A stretch of DNA of 64,000 nt. It comes from Rubrobacter tropicus (GTDB taxonomy: Bacteria; Actinomycetota; Rubrobacteria; Rubrobacterales; Rubrobacteraceae). How positions within the stretch are numbered: the first letter of the stretch is position 1; each line of letters starts with the position of its first letter. The position numbers were made by a program, and so were the translations under genes. The stretch is from positions 1,426,001 through 1,490,000 of the forward strand of contig NZ_CP045119.1 of the NCBI RefSeq assembly GCF_011492945.1. Reading direction: 5' to 3'. This document shows, piece after piece, positions 17,395 through 25,603 of this stretch. The notes beneath the pieces were generated by a model. That model was not told where the DNA came from, searched no databases, and saw only the letters and a list, made by a program, of their open reading frames with translations.

Positions 17395-18522
17395 ATGAGC
17401 CCTCTTATGGCCGGGGAGACCATCCGCGCCGACGTCGTGGGGAGCCTGCTCAGGCCGCCCGGGCTGCTCGAGGCCCGGGAACGGTACTCGGCCGGGGGGA
17501 TGACCGCGCCCGAGTTCAAGCGGGCCGAGGACCGGGCGGTGGACTGGGCCATCTCGTTGCAGGAACGCGCGGGCCTCCCCGTGGTGACGGACGGCGAGAT
17601 GCGCCGCGAGTCCTTCCAGAGCCAGCTCGTCGAGGCGGTCGAGGGCTTTTCGGGCCACACCATCGAAGCCTGGCTCTGGGGCGACTGGCACGGCGACGAG
17701 GCGGTAGGGGACAGGCGCACGGAGCGCCCCCCGGAGCTCGGCGTCGTGGGCCCGCTGCGCAGGCGCCGCCACCTCTGCGCCGAGGAGTTCGTCTACGCCA
17801 GGGCGCGCACGGAGAAGACCATAAAAGTGACGATCCCGAGCCCCAGCATGTACGCCAACCTCTGGTCGCCCGAGCTGTCGAAGGAGGCGTACCCCACCCT
17901 GGACCTCTTCCTCGAAGACGTCGCGGAGATCCTGCGCGAAGAGGTGGAAGAGCTGGTCCGCCTCGGCGCCGAATATATCCAGCTCGACGCGCCGCACTAC
18001 CCGCTGCTGCTCGACCCGAAGACGCGCCGCTTCTACGAGGAGCGGGGCTGGCCTTTTGAGCGCTGGATGTCCCGCGGCGTCGAACTCGACAACCACGTCA
18101 TTGGCGACCACCCGGGAGTCACCTTCGCCTTCCACCTGTGCCGGGGCAACCAGGGGAGCCGCTGGCTCGTCTCCGGTTCCTACGAGCCGCTCGCCAGGGC
18201 CCTCTTCGCCAACGTCCATGCCCACCGTCTCATGCTCGAGTACGACGACGAGCGGAGCGGCACCTTCGAGCCCCTCGCCCACGTCCCTGAGGACAAGACG
18301 GCCGTCCTCGGCCTCGTCACCACGAAATCCGGCAGGCCCGAGACACCCGAAGAACTCGAAGCGCGAATCCGCGAAGCGTCGCGGTTCGTCCCGCTCGAAA
18401 GGCTCGCGCTCAGCCCCCAGTGCGGCTTCGCCACTTCCGTCGTGGGCAACGCCCTGGGCGTCGAAGACGAAGAGCGAAAGCTCCGGGCAATCGTCCAGAC
18501 GGCTGAGAACGTCTGGGGTTAG
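17395..18522 (+). CDS. MetE-like (cobalamin-independent) methyltransferase family protein
   Basis: 375 residues, equal to the C-terminal catalytic half of methionine synthase MetE. It starts with RADVVGSLLRPP, the usual beginning of stand-alone members, and carries GLPVVTDGEMRR, the conserved QLDAPHY segment, and the zinc-site blocks FHLCRGN (His and Cys ligands), LEYDD (acidic ligand region) and LSPQCGFATS (last Cys). Such proteins use a zinc-activated thiol to accept a methyl group; stand-alone members do not always make methionine, and the donor is unknown here. The first ATG choices at 17395 or 17407 are close. The gene begins right after the RTX stop. Confidence 0.85.
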   Translation: MSPLMAGETIRADVVGSLLRPPGLLEARERYSAGGMTAPEFKRAEDRAVDWAISLQERAGLPVVTDGEMRRESFQSQLVEAVEGFSGHTIEAWLWGDWHGDEAVGDRRTERPPELGVVGPLRRRRHLCAEEFVYARARTEKTIKVTIPSPSMYANLWSPELSKEAYPTLDLFLEDVAEILREEVEELVRLGAEYIQLDAPHYPLLLDPKTRRFYEERGWPFERWMSRGVELDNHVIGDHPGVTFAFHLCRGNQGSRWLVSGSYEPLARALFANVHAHRLMLEYDDERSGTFEPLAHVPEDKTAVLGLVTTKSGRPETPEELEARIREASRFVPLERLALSPQCGFATSVVGNALGVEDEERKLRAIVQTAENVWG

Positions 18523-19061
18523 CCGGCACCGTACCCACGCTCCTCATAACCGGCCCAGGAGGAGTCGGCAAGACCACGGTTGCCCACGAGGTCTGCCGGC
18601 AGCTCCAGGCGGCGGACGTCGCCCACGCCATGATCGACACCGACGAGCTGGACCGCGTCTACCCGCCGCCGGGCGGTGATCCCCACAAGACGGACCTGAC
18701 CCGGAGGAACCTGGCGGCCGTGTGGTCGAACCTCCGCGATGCCGGCGCCCCGCGCCTGATCCTGACGATGGTCGCCGTCTCCCTCTCGGACGAGCTCGCG
18801 AATATCCGCGAAGCGATACCGGAGGCCCGCATCGTCGCGGTCCGTCTTTACGCTTCCGAGGATGCCCTGCTGGAGCGGGTCCGACGCCGGGAGGTGGGAT
18901 CCGGCTACGGCCACCAGGCGCCGCGCTCCATCGGGCAGTCCAGGGTCATGGGACGGGAGTGTGGCGGGGACCGGTCGGTCGTTGACACTACCGCAAGATC
19001 CGTCCCCGAAACGGCCCGCGAGGTGCTCGACCACGCCCGCCGGTCGGCCGGGTTCTGGTAA
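18513..19061 (+). CDS. P-loop kinase-like ATPase
   Basis: About 182 residues if read through the P-loop. TLLITGPGGVGKTTVAHEV is an unmistakable Walker A motif and AMIDTDELDRVYPPP a kinase-type aspartate block, followed by a lid-like RLYASEDALLERVRRRE region. This is the layout of small-molecule kinases (gluconate, shikimate or aminoglycoside-modifying kinase class). The frame is closed by TGA at 18504, and between there and the P-loop no ATG, GTG or TTG occurs; the only near-cognate start is CTG at 18513, inside the preceding gene. Starting at the ATG at 18630 would remove the P-loop. The substrate is unknown. Confidence 0.65.
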   Translation: MGLAGTVPTLLITGPGGVGKTTVAHEVCRQLQAADVAHAMIDTDELDRVYPPPGGDPHKTDLTRRNLAAVWSNLRDAGAPRLILTMVAVSLSDELANIREAIPEARIVAVRLYASEDALLERVRRREVGSGYGHQAPRSIGQSRVMGRECGGDRSVVDTTARSVPETAREVLDHARRSAGFW

Positions 19062-19104
19062 GCTGCGCACAGAACGTGCGGGATGCGAGGGAAAGGGTGA
19101 GTCT

Positions 19105-19767
19105 ATGCTGCGGGTAAGAGATTCCATGACGCGGGACGTCGTTACTCTGGGGCCGGACGCGAGCGCGGCGGAGGCGTGGCGCCTGTGCCGGGAGAAGAAC
19201 ATCCGGCACCTGCCCGTGGTGGACGAGGGACGGCTGGTCGGGCTCGTCTCGGACAGGGACCTCAGGGACACGAGCCCGCCGCGCGGCTCGACCGGGGAGC
19301 GGGACGCGCTCAACTGGAGCCGACTCGGGGACATCATGACCACGGGGCTCGCGACCATCCACCCCTTGGACACCATCGACCACGCCGCCAGGGAGCTCAA
19401 CGACCGCAGGATCGGCTGCCTCCCCGTCGTCGCCGACGGCGAGCTCGTCGGCATCATCACCTCCTCGGACATGATGCAGACCCTCATCGAGCTCGTCGGC
19501 GCGCGCGACCGCGGGAGCTGGGTCGAGGTCGAGGTCCCCAACGAGCCGGGCCAACTGGCCGACGTGACCGACGTCATCCGGGAAAAGAAAGTCAACATAG
19601 GCGGCGTCTTCCTCTCCCCGGCGGGACGCGCCAGCAACCGCCTGATAGTCCTCCGCCTCGAAACCACGAACCCATCGGGCATAGTCAAGGCGCTGGAGAA
19701 CGCGGGCTACAACGTCACCACGGTGGAGGCCTCCCGGAACCCCGAGCCGACGCTAGAGGAGAGCTAG
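19105..19767 (+). CDS. CBS-pair and ACT domain protein (AcuB-like)
   Basis: 220 residues from ATG 19105. The first CBS domain begins RVRDSMTRDVVTLGPDASAAEA and ends with LPVVDEGRLVGLVSDRDLRD; the second starts DIMTTGLATIHPLDTIDHAA and ends GCLPVVADGELVGIITSSDM. A C-terminal ACT domain follows (VEVEVPNEPGQLADVTDVIR...VNIGGVF). The pair of CBS domains should bind an adenosine nucleotide and the ACT domain an amino acid or similar, giving a cytoplasmic energy or metabolite sensor of the AcuB type. The partner is unknown; no acetoin or acetate genes are adjacent. Confidence 0.88.
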   Translation: MLRVRDSMTRDVVTLGPDASAAEAWRLCREKNIRHLPVVDEGRLVGLVSDRDLRDTSPPRGSTGERDALNWSRLGDIMTTGLATIHPLDTIDHAARELNDRRIGCLPVVADGELVGIITSSDMMQTLIELVGARDRGSWVEVEVPNEPGQLADVTDVIREKKVNIGGVFLSPAGRASNRLIVLRLETTNPSGIVKALENAGYNVTTVEASRNPEPTLEES

Positions 19768-20030
19768 TCAGCCCGCTCCGGCCTAAGGCCTCCGCTCTCA
19801 GCCCGCTTCGGCTTCGCCTCGCTCTCAGCAGTCAGCCAGTCGTCTTAGAGCGTCGTCTCTCTCGACGCTCGAACCGCCTCGCGTGGCGCCGCCCAGTAGC
19901 GCGTTGCACGGCCGAAAGCTGACAAGCTGAAAGCGAGGGCTTGCGGAGCAGGCCCGACGCGTGCTGAAAGCGGAGCCCATAGGGCGCAGCGTGTTGACAA
20001 GCGGAGGCGTTAGCCGGAGCGGGCGGATCA
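19768..20030. repeat. Mosaic TCAGC/CGCT repeat block between convergent genes
   Basis: The left side contains TCAGCCCGCTCCGGCCTAAG, with hairpin core GGCCTAAGGCC, then TCAGCCCGCTTCGGCTTCGC. The right side contains mirrored GCTGAAAGCGAGGGCTTGCG and GTGCTGAAAGCGGAGCCCAT. It lies between two convergent genes, so it may stop transcription from both sides. Confidence 0.7.
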
Positions 20031-20933
20031 GCTAAATAGACCGCTCACGCCCTGCTTCAACCTCCCGCGCTGATCCAGGTAGTCACTCCACGAGCGCTTC
20101 GGATCGTAGCCGAGCATGCGGCGGGCCTTTTCCACCGAGATGCCGGAGGCGTCTTCGCGGGGGAGGGGGGTCTTTACTTCTACCCTGTCCCCGTAGTGTT
20201 CGCGGACGGCCTGCTCGAAGGGGCGGGAGCCCACGTTGTCGGGGGAGGCTATGTAGAAGACCTCGTGGCCGGGGAGGTCGCTCTCGGCGGCGAGGACTAT
20301 GGCGTCCGCCAGGTCGTAGACGTCTATGTAGCTCCAGAGGCTCGGGCTCAGTTCGGATTCGTTCCGGATCATGGGCCCCAGGTTCCGCTCGTAGTTGCCC
20401 TCGTGCTGCACCCAGGATGGCCTTATGGAGATGCACCGGATGTCCGAGCGCCGCAAGGCGGCGTCCATTAGCTGCTCACCGAAGTGCTTGGCCGTCGCGT
20501 AAGGGTCCTGGGGCCTGATGGGATGCTCCTCATCGACCGGCACGTAGTCGGGCAGGAAGGGCCTCTCGGGGAAGAAGAACCCTGGCACGGTCTCGCTAGA
20601 CAGGTTGACGAACCTGCCGGCGCCGAATCGGATCGCGGCCTCCAGAGTGTTGAAGGTGGACATGAGGTTGTTCTGAAACACCACGTGCGGCGGGTTCTTC
20701 GTGGGCTCCGGAATGGCGGCCGCGTGAACCACCGCCTCGGCGCCCCGGACCACGGCGAAGGCGTCGCCGGCGTCCGTGAGGTCGGCCTGGTAGTAGTCGG
20801 CCTCGCCCTCGTCGGCCCGCTCGAAGACCGGCGGCAGGATGTCCGTCGCCCGCACGTCGTGGCCAGCCCCCTGCAGCGCCGCCACCGTCGCCCGACCGAC
20901 CTTGCCCCTCGCACCCGTTACCAGTACGCGCAT
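20028..20933 (-). CDS. NAD-dependent epimerase/dehydratase (extended SDR)
   Basis: 301 residues from an ATG at 20933. The N-terminal Rossmann motif is RVLVTGARGKVGRATVAAL (G-x2-G-x2-G), followed by an aspartate loop after the second strand and VVHAAAIPEP. The catalytic Tyr-x3-Lys is in DPYATAKHFGEQL, and SIRPSWV is the usual downstream strand. It acts on an NAD(P)-bound sugar nucleotide or similar substrate; which one is not evident. A frame continues upstream past the ATG across the divergent gene but shows no similarity there. The gene diverges from another SDR gene with about 90 bases between. Confidence 0.85.
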   Translation of the reverse strand: MRVLVTGARGKVGRATVAALQGAGHDVRATDILPPVFERADEGEADYYQADLTDAGDAFAVVRGAEAVVHAAAIPEPTKNPPHVVFQNNLMSTFNTLEAAIRFGAGRFVNLSSETVPGFFFPERPFLPDYVPVDEEHPIRPQDPYATAKHFGEQLMDAALRRSDIRCISIRPSWVQHEGNYERNLGPMIRNESELSPSLWSYIDVYDLADAIVLAAESDLPGHEVFYIASPDNVGSRPFEQAVREHYGDRVEVKTPLPREDASGISVEKARRMLGYDPKRSWSDYLDQRGRLKQGVSGLFS

Positions 20934-21024
20934 GACGCTCCCTTCCCGTATACGGTCCGGGCGATGGTACAACATCGCGCTTCGCCGCGTTTCGCGGGCG
21001 GGTGGTGGGGGTAAAGCCCGGTAC

Positions 21025-22080
21025 ATGAGGGTCGTCGTGGTAGGGGCAACGGGAAACGTCGGAACGAGCGTGCTGCGCTCGCTCTCGACGGAGCCGCGGG
21101 TCGAGTCCGTTCTCGGGCTGGCGCGCAGGAGGCCGGACCTCACGATCCCGAAGGTGGAGTGGACGGCGGCTGACGTCGTGAACGACGATCTCGCACCGCA
21201 CTTTCGGAAGGCCGACGCGGTGGTCTGCCTGGCCTGGATCATCCAACCCTCTAGAGACTTGAACAGGCAGTGGATGACGAACGTCGAAGGCACTACCCGC
21301 GTGGCGAGGGCTACCGCCGAGGCCGGCGTACCCGCCTTCCACTACGCCTCTTCCGTCGGGGCGTACTCGCCCGGACCCAAGGACCGGGCCGTCGACGAGG
21401 GCTGGCCCACGGGCGGCATCCCGACCTCGTACTACGGCCGCCACAAGGCGGAGGTCGAGCGCAGGCTGGACCGCTTCGAACAGGAATCCCCCGGGGTGCG
21501 GGTCACCAGGATGCGCCCCGGCCTCGTCTTCAAGCGCGAGGCGGCCGAGGGCGTTCGGCGCCTGTTCGCGGGGCCGTTCTTCCCGAACCTGCTCGCCAAC
21601 CCGAGCCTCATCAACCTGGTGCCGGAGATAGAAGACCTGCGCTCGCAGGTCGTCCACTCCTACGACGTGGGGGAGGCCTTCAGGCTCGCCATCCTCAACG
21701 AGGAGGCGCGGGGGGCCTACAACCTCGCGGCCGAGCCGGTCCTGGACGCGGCGGAGATCGGGCGGATACTCAACGCCAGGCCCGTCCCGTTTCCGGCGCG
21801 GCTGGCCAGGGCGGGCGCGGACCTCTCCTGGCGCCTCAGGCTGCAGCCGGTGCCGCCGGGGTGGTTGGATCTCTCGCGGCAGGTCCCGATCATGTCCACC
21901 CAAAAAGCCCGCGCGGATCTCGGCTGGGCGCCGCAATTCTCTGCCGACGAGACCCTGCTGGACATGCTCGAGGGCCTGCGGAGCGGGGCTGGCCTCGAAA
22001 CGCCGCCCCTTTCGCCGAAGACGGGCGGGCCCTTCCGCATCCGCGAGTTTCTGACGGGGGTGGGAGGCAGGGAGCCGTGA
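21025..22080 (+). CDS. NAD-dependent epimerase/dehydratase
   Basis: 351 residues from ATG 21025. It starts RVVVVGATGNVGTSVLRSL, a G-x2-G-x2-G Rossmann motif, with an arginine-rich loop (LARRRPD) that may favour NADP. The catalytic region is SYYGRHKAEVER, preceded by the SSVGAYSPG serine, as in SDR epimerases. The C-terminal third is unlike the divergent neighbour and probably holds the substrate. Its TGA overlaps the GTG of the next dehydrogenase gene, so the two are co-translated. The substrate is unknown. Confidence 0.85.
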   Translation: MRVVVVGATGNVGTSVLRSLSTEPRVESVLGLARRRPDLTIPKVEWTAADVVNDDLAPHFRKADAVVCLAWIIQPSRDLNRQWMTNVEGTTRVARATAEAGVPAFHYASSVGAYSPGPKDRAVDEGWPTGGIPTSYYGRHKAEVERRLDRFEQESPGVRVTRMRPGLVFKREAAEGVRRLFAGPFFPNLLANPSLINLVPEIEDLRSQVVHSYDVGEAFRLAILNEEARGAYNLAAEPVLDAAEIGRILNARPVPFPARLARAGADLSWRLRLQPVPPGWLDLSRQVPIMSTQKARADLGWAPQFSADETLLDMLEGLRSGAGLETPPLSPKTGGPFRIREFLTGVGGREP

Positions 22081-23246
22081 AAGCCGTAGTCTGGCACGGC
22101 AAGGAAGACGTCAGGGTGGACAACGTCCCCGACCCCATAATCCAGGAGCCGACGGACGCCATAGTCCGCATCACCTCGACCGCCATCTGCGGCTCGGACC
22201 TCCACCTGTACTCCAAGCTGTCCCCACTCATGCGCGAGGGGGACATCATAGGACACGAGCCGATGGGGATAGTCGAGGAGGTCGGCAGGGAGGTCGAGCA
22301 CATCTCCCCCGGCGACAGGGTAGTCATCCCCTTCAACATAAGCTGCGGCGACTGCTATTTCTGCGACCAGGACCTCTACTCCCAGTGCGAGACGACCCGC
22401 GACACGGGCAAGCTGGCCCAGGGCGTGAACCTGCTCGGGCGCGGACGCGGGGCGAGCCTGTTCGGCTACACCCACGTCTACGGGGCCGTCCCGGGCGGTC
22501 AGGCCGAGTACCTGCGCGTCCCGCAGGCCCATTTCGGCCCGATAAAGGTGCCGGAGGGGCCGGCCGACGAGCGGTTCCTCTACCTCTCCGACGTGTTGCC
22601 GACGAGCTGGCAGGCCGTGGCGTACGCGGACGTGCCGGAAGGCGGAACGGTCGGGATCTGGGGCCTCGGGCCCATAGGCCAGATGAGCGCCAGGATCGCG
22701 CTCCACCAGGGCGCAGGCCGCGTTATCGGGATAGACCGGGTGGCCGAGCGGCTGGCGATGGCATCAAGGCACGGGGTCCAGACCCTGGACTTCTCCGCGG
22801 TCGAGAACGTGCGGGACGTGATCCTGGACCTCACGGACGGCCGCGGCCTCGACGCCGCCATAGACGCCGTCGGCATGGAGGCTTCTGGCTCCGCCGTGGG
22901 CTCCCTCCTCCAGACCACGAAGCTGCAACTCGACAAGGCCACCGCCCTGCGCGCTGCGATGTCCTCCATCCGGCGCGGCGGGACGCTTTCCTTGTCCGGG
23001 GTCTACGCCGGACCCATACAGGCCTTCCCGTTAGGCGACCTCTTCGACATGCAGATACAGATCCGGATGGGCCAGGCGAACGTCCGCCAGTGGACCGACG
23101 AAATCATCCCGCTGCTCACGGACGAAGACGTCCTCGGCGTCGAGGACCTCAAGACCCACACGATGCCGCTCGAAGACGCCCCTTTGGGGTACGAGATCTT
23201 CCAGAAAAAGCAGGACGGCGCCATCAAGTGCGTCCTGAAACCGTAG
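22077..23246 (+). CDS. Zinc-dependent alcohol dehydrogenase (formaldehyde dehydrogenase-like)
   Basis: 389 residues. The GTG start overlaps the previous stop (GTGA). The medium-chain dehydrogenase layout is clear: ICGSDLHLY with the catalytic-zinc cysteine, GHEPMGIVEEVG with the zinc histidine and glutamate, and the structural-zinc cysteine series in NISCGDCYFCDQDLYSQCE. The nucleotide site is GTVGIWGLGPIGQMSARIAL, with an acidic residue (GIDR) that favours NAD. The long insert and the C-terminus resemble the glutathione-independent formaldehyde dehydrogenase subgroup. The true substrate is uncertain; the coupling to an epimerase gene suggests a shared pathway. Confidence 0.88.
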   Translation: MKAVVWHGKEDVRVDNVPDPIIQEPTDAIVRITSTAICGSDLHLYSKLSPLMREGDIIGHEPMGIVEEVGREVEHISPGDRVVIPFNISCGDCYFCDQDLYSQCETTRDTGKLAQGVNLLGRGRGASLFGYTHVYGAVPGGQAEYLRVPQAHFGPIKVPEGPADERFLYLSDVLPTSWQAVAYADVPEGGTVGIWGLGPIGQMSARIALHQGAGRVIGIDRVAERLAMASRHGVQTLDFSAVENVRDVILDLTDGRGLDAAIDAVGMEASGSAVGSLLQTTKLQLDKATALRAAMSSIRRGGTLSLSGVYAGPIQAFPLGDLFDMQIQIRMGQANVRQWTDEIIPLLTDEDVLGVEDLKTHTMPLEDAPLGYEIFQKKQDGAIKCVLKP

Positions 23247-23316
23247 CCGCGCCCTTGGGGAACGCGAGGTAGGACACCGGCACGTCCACGGCGGGCGACC
23301 AAAGTCCAGGACGGGC

Positions 23317-23517
23317 TCAGCCTTTGTGGGTACCCACGTAGGAAGCGATAAAGACCGCGCAGGCGAGAAGAAAAAACACCCCCCCGAGCAGGGCGACTAC
23401 GTCCCCGGTTCGGATGCTCGACGCTATAAAGAACAGCGCGGAGACGACGAAGAGGACCCAACCCCAGAAGTCGTGCTTACCCGCTCGCTTGGGGTCGTTA
23501 TCCGGCACGTTGGTCAC
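23317..23517 (-). CDS. Small two-helix membrane protein
   Basis: 66 residues. The GTG at 23517 overlaps the TGA of the upstream oxidoreductase gene by four bases, which supports this start over longer frames. A short charged N-terminus (NDPKRAGKHDF) is followed by two hydrophobic helices joined by a small RTGDV loop. It resembles YrhK-like small integral membrane proteins, but the match is weak. It ends with GTHKG. Function is unknown; coupled translation suggests a link with the LLM enzyme. Confidence 0.55.
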   Translation of the reverse strand: MTNVPDNDPKRAGKHDFWGWVLFVVSALFFIASSIRTGDVVALLGGVFFLLACAVFIASYVGTHKG

Positions 23518-24557
23518 GGGGCGACGGACTTTCCCGGGGTAGATTGGATCACGCGCCGCCAGAAGTCGTCCCTCTCGCCGGGCACGAATGGGACGTACAG
23601 CGCGACGCGGTCGATGAGGTCCTCGTAGCGCTCGCCGAGGACGGCTCCGATCTCTTCCGGCACGGCCTCGACGACGAAGGCTTCGAGCATCTCGTCGGTG
23701 ATGAGGGAAGGCATCTCGCGCCACTTCTTCTCCCGCGCCAGCCCGCCGAGCCTCTCGCCGACTTCCTCCCAGCCGTGGGCTTCGAGGACGGTTCGGTAGG
23801 TCGGGGTGGAGGCGTAGAAGGAGATCTGGGCCCGCACGGACTCGCGCTGATCCGAAACCTCTTCCTCGTTTTCGCCCGAGACGACGAAGACGCTAGTGGC
23901 GAGCTCCACGCTGTCGGAATTGCGGCCCGCCGCCCGCGCGCCCTCCGCCATGGCCGGCTTTACCGTCTGCCGGACGTACTCGGGGGAGTGGAAGGGGTGG
24001 ACGTGGAAGCCGTCGCAGAGCTCGCCGGCCAGGCGCGCGAGCTTCGTGTTGACGCCGGCTATGTAGACGGGGATCCGGGGGTGTTCTATGGGGCCGGGGT
24101 TGAAGAAGGGCGTCATCAGGGTGTGCCTGTAGAACTCGCCCTCGAACTTTAGCCGGCCTTCTGTCTGGAAAGACTCCCAGATCGCGCGCAGCGCGAGGAT
24201 GTACTCGCGCAGGCGGCTGGCCGGTTTGTCGAAGGGCATCGAGAAGCGGCGCTCGACGTGGGCCCTTACCTGGGTGCCGAGGCCCAAAATGAAGCGGCCT
24301 TCGGAGAGGGATTGCAGGTCCCAGGCGGTCTGGGCGGTCGCCATCGGCGAGCGGGAGAACGCTATGGCGACGGAGGTGCCGAGGTCTATCTTTTCGGTCT
24401 CGTTGGCGGCGACGGCGAGCGGGAGGAAGGCGTCGTGTTTTGTCTCGCTGGTCCAGAGGCCCGCGAAGCCGAGGTCCTCGGCGGCGCGGGCCGTCCGGTC
24501 CATGCCCTTCAGGTAGTCGCCCTCGGTGCCGAGGCCCGCGTCTATCTTGAGGGGCAT
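23514..24557 (-). CDS. LLM-class F420-dependent oxidoreductase
   Basis: 347 residues forming a luciferase-like TIM barrel. The sequence begins LKIDAGLGTEGDYLKGMDRTARAAEDLGF, with GLWTSETKHDAFLPLAVAA and SRSPMATAQTAWDLQSLSEGR, which match the F420-binding branch (TIGR03617-like) rather than FMN luciferases. A conserved PVYIAGVNTKLARLAGELCDG block follows. F420 use fits with F420 biosynthesis genes in this window. The substrate is unknown. It is transcribed with a quinone-oxidoreductase gene upstream and a small membrane gene downstream. Confidence 0.85.
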   Translation of the reverse strand: MPLKIDAGLGTEGDYLKGMDRTARAAEDLGFAGLWTSETKHDAFLPLAVAANETEKIDLGTSVAIAFSRSPMATAQTAWDLQSLSEGRFILGLGTQVRAHVERRFSMPFDKPASRLREYILALRAIWESFQTEGRLKFEGEFYRHTLMTPFFNPGPIEHPRIPVYIAGVNTKLARLAGELCDGFHVHPFHSPEYVRQTVKPAMAEGARAAGRNSDSVELATSVFVVSGENEEEVSDQRESVRAQISFYASTPTYRTVLEAHGWEEVGERLGGLAREKKWREMPSLITDEMLEAFVVEAVPEEIGAVLGERYEDLIDRVALYVPFVPGERDDFWRRVIQSTPGKSVAP

Positions 24558-24558
24558 G

Positions 24559-25529
24559 TTACGGGATCAGGATGAGTTTGCCCGTGGTCTTACGCCCTTC
24601 GAGGTCCCGGTGGGCCCGGGCGGCGTCTTCGAGGGCGTAGGTGCCGCCGATGCGAACGTCGAGGTTGCCCTGGCCGATCCAGGAGAACAGGCTCTCCGCC
24701 CGCCACAAAAGCTCCTCGCGGGTGCGGGTGTACTGGGCGAGGGCCGGGCGGGTCACGTAGAGGCCGCCCTTCTGGTTCAGGACCTGCAGGTCGAAGGGGG
24801 GGACCTGCCCGCTCGAACCCCCGAAGAGGACCATGTAGCCCCGGGTCTTCAAGCAATCCAGAGACCTGTCGAAGGTGTCCTTGCCGACGGAGTCGTAGAC
24901 CACGTCGACACCCTCGCCGCCGGTGATGCGGTTCGTCTCTTCGGCGAAGTCTTTCTCCCTGTACAGGACCACCTCATCGGCCCCCGCCTCCCTCGCGAGC
25001 GCGGCCTTCTCCTCGGTGCCGGCGGTGCCAATGACCCGCGCCCGCGCATCTTGGCCATCTGGCAGAGGAGCAGGCCGACGCCGCCCGCCGCGGCGTGAAC
25101 GAGGGCCGTCTGGCCCTCCTGGAGCGGGAACGTGCTGTGGGTGAGGTAGTGGGCGGTCATCCCCTGGAGCATGATGGCCGCGGCGACCCGCGCCTCCACC
25201 ATCGTGACGTTGAAGGGGACGAGCTTGTCCGCGGGCGCGACGACCTGTTCGGCGTAAGAGCTTGGCACGCCGGCCCAGGCAACGTGGTCGCCGACGGAGA
25301 CCTCGTCGACGCCCTCGCCGACGGCCTCGACCTCGCCCGCGCCCTCGAGCCCGAGGGTGAATGGGGTCTCGCCGGGGTAGATCCCGGTCCTCATGTACAC
25401 GTCTATGAAGTTGACGCCCGAGGCAGCGAGCCTGACGCGGGCCTGGCCCGGGCCGGGCTCCGCCACGTCCACGTCCTCGTACGACAGAGCCTCCGGTCCG
25501 CCGTGCTCGTTCACCCTGATCGCCTTCAT
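24559..25529 (-). pseudogene. Quinone oxidoreductase (QOR-type), frame broken once
   Basis: The N-terminal frame from 25529 gives [20 protein letters not shown], the NADPH:quinone reductase start, through [20 protein letters not shown], the nucleotide-binding loop. There the frame shifts: near 25041 one base seems lost in a G run, and the remaining frame continues as [20 protein letters not shown]... to the family end GKLILIP. With one base restored the protein would be about 323 residues and complete. Members transfer hydride from NADPH to quinones or enones and lack zinc. The otherwise perfect conservation suggests an assembly error or a very recent loss. It ends directly before the LLM gene. 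Confidence 0.8.
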
Positions 25530-25603
25530 CCCCGCTCCTCCCGTCCTACGCAGCTACAACGTTCGGACCATTCTACCGGGGACGAACCGGTAGGGGGCGC
25601 ATC

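Noticed and set aside
20596-21936. 446-codon minus-strand frame over the two epimerase genes
   Set aside because: Covers parts of two real genes and lacks any motif.
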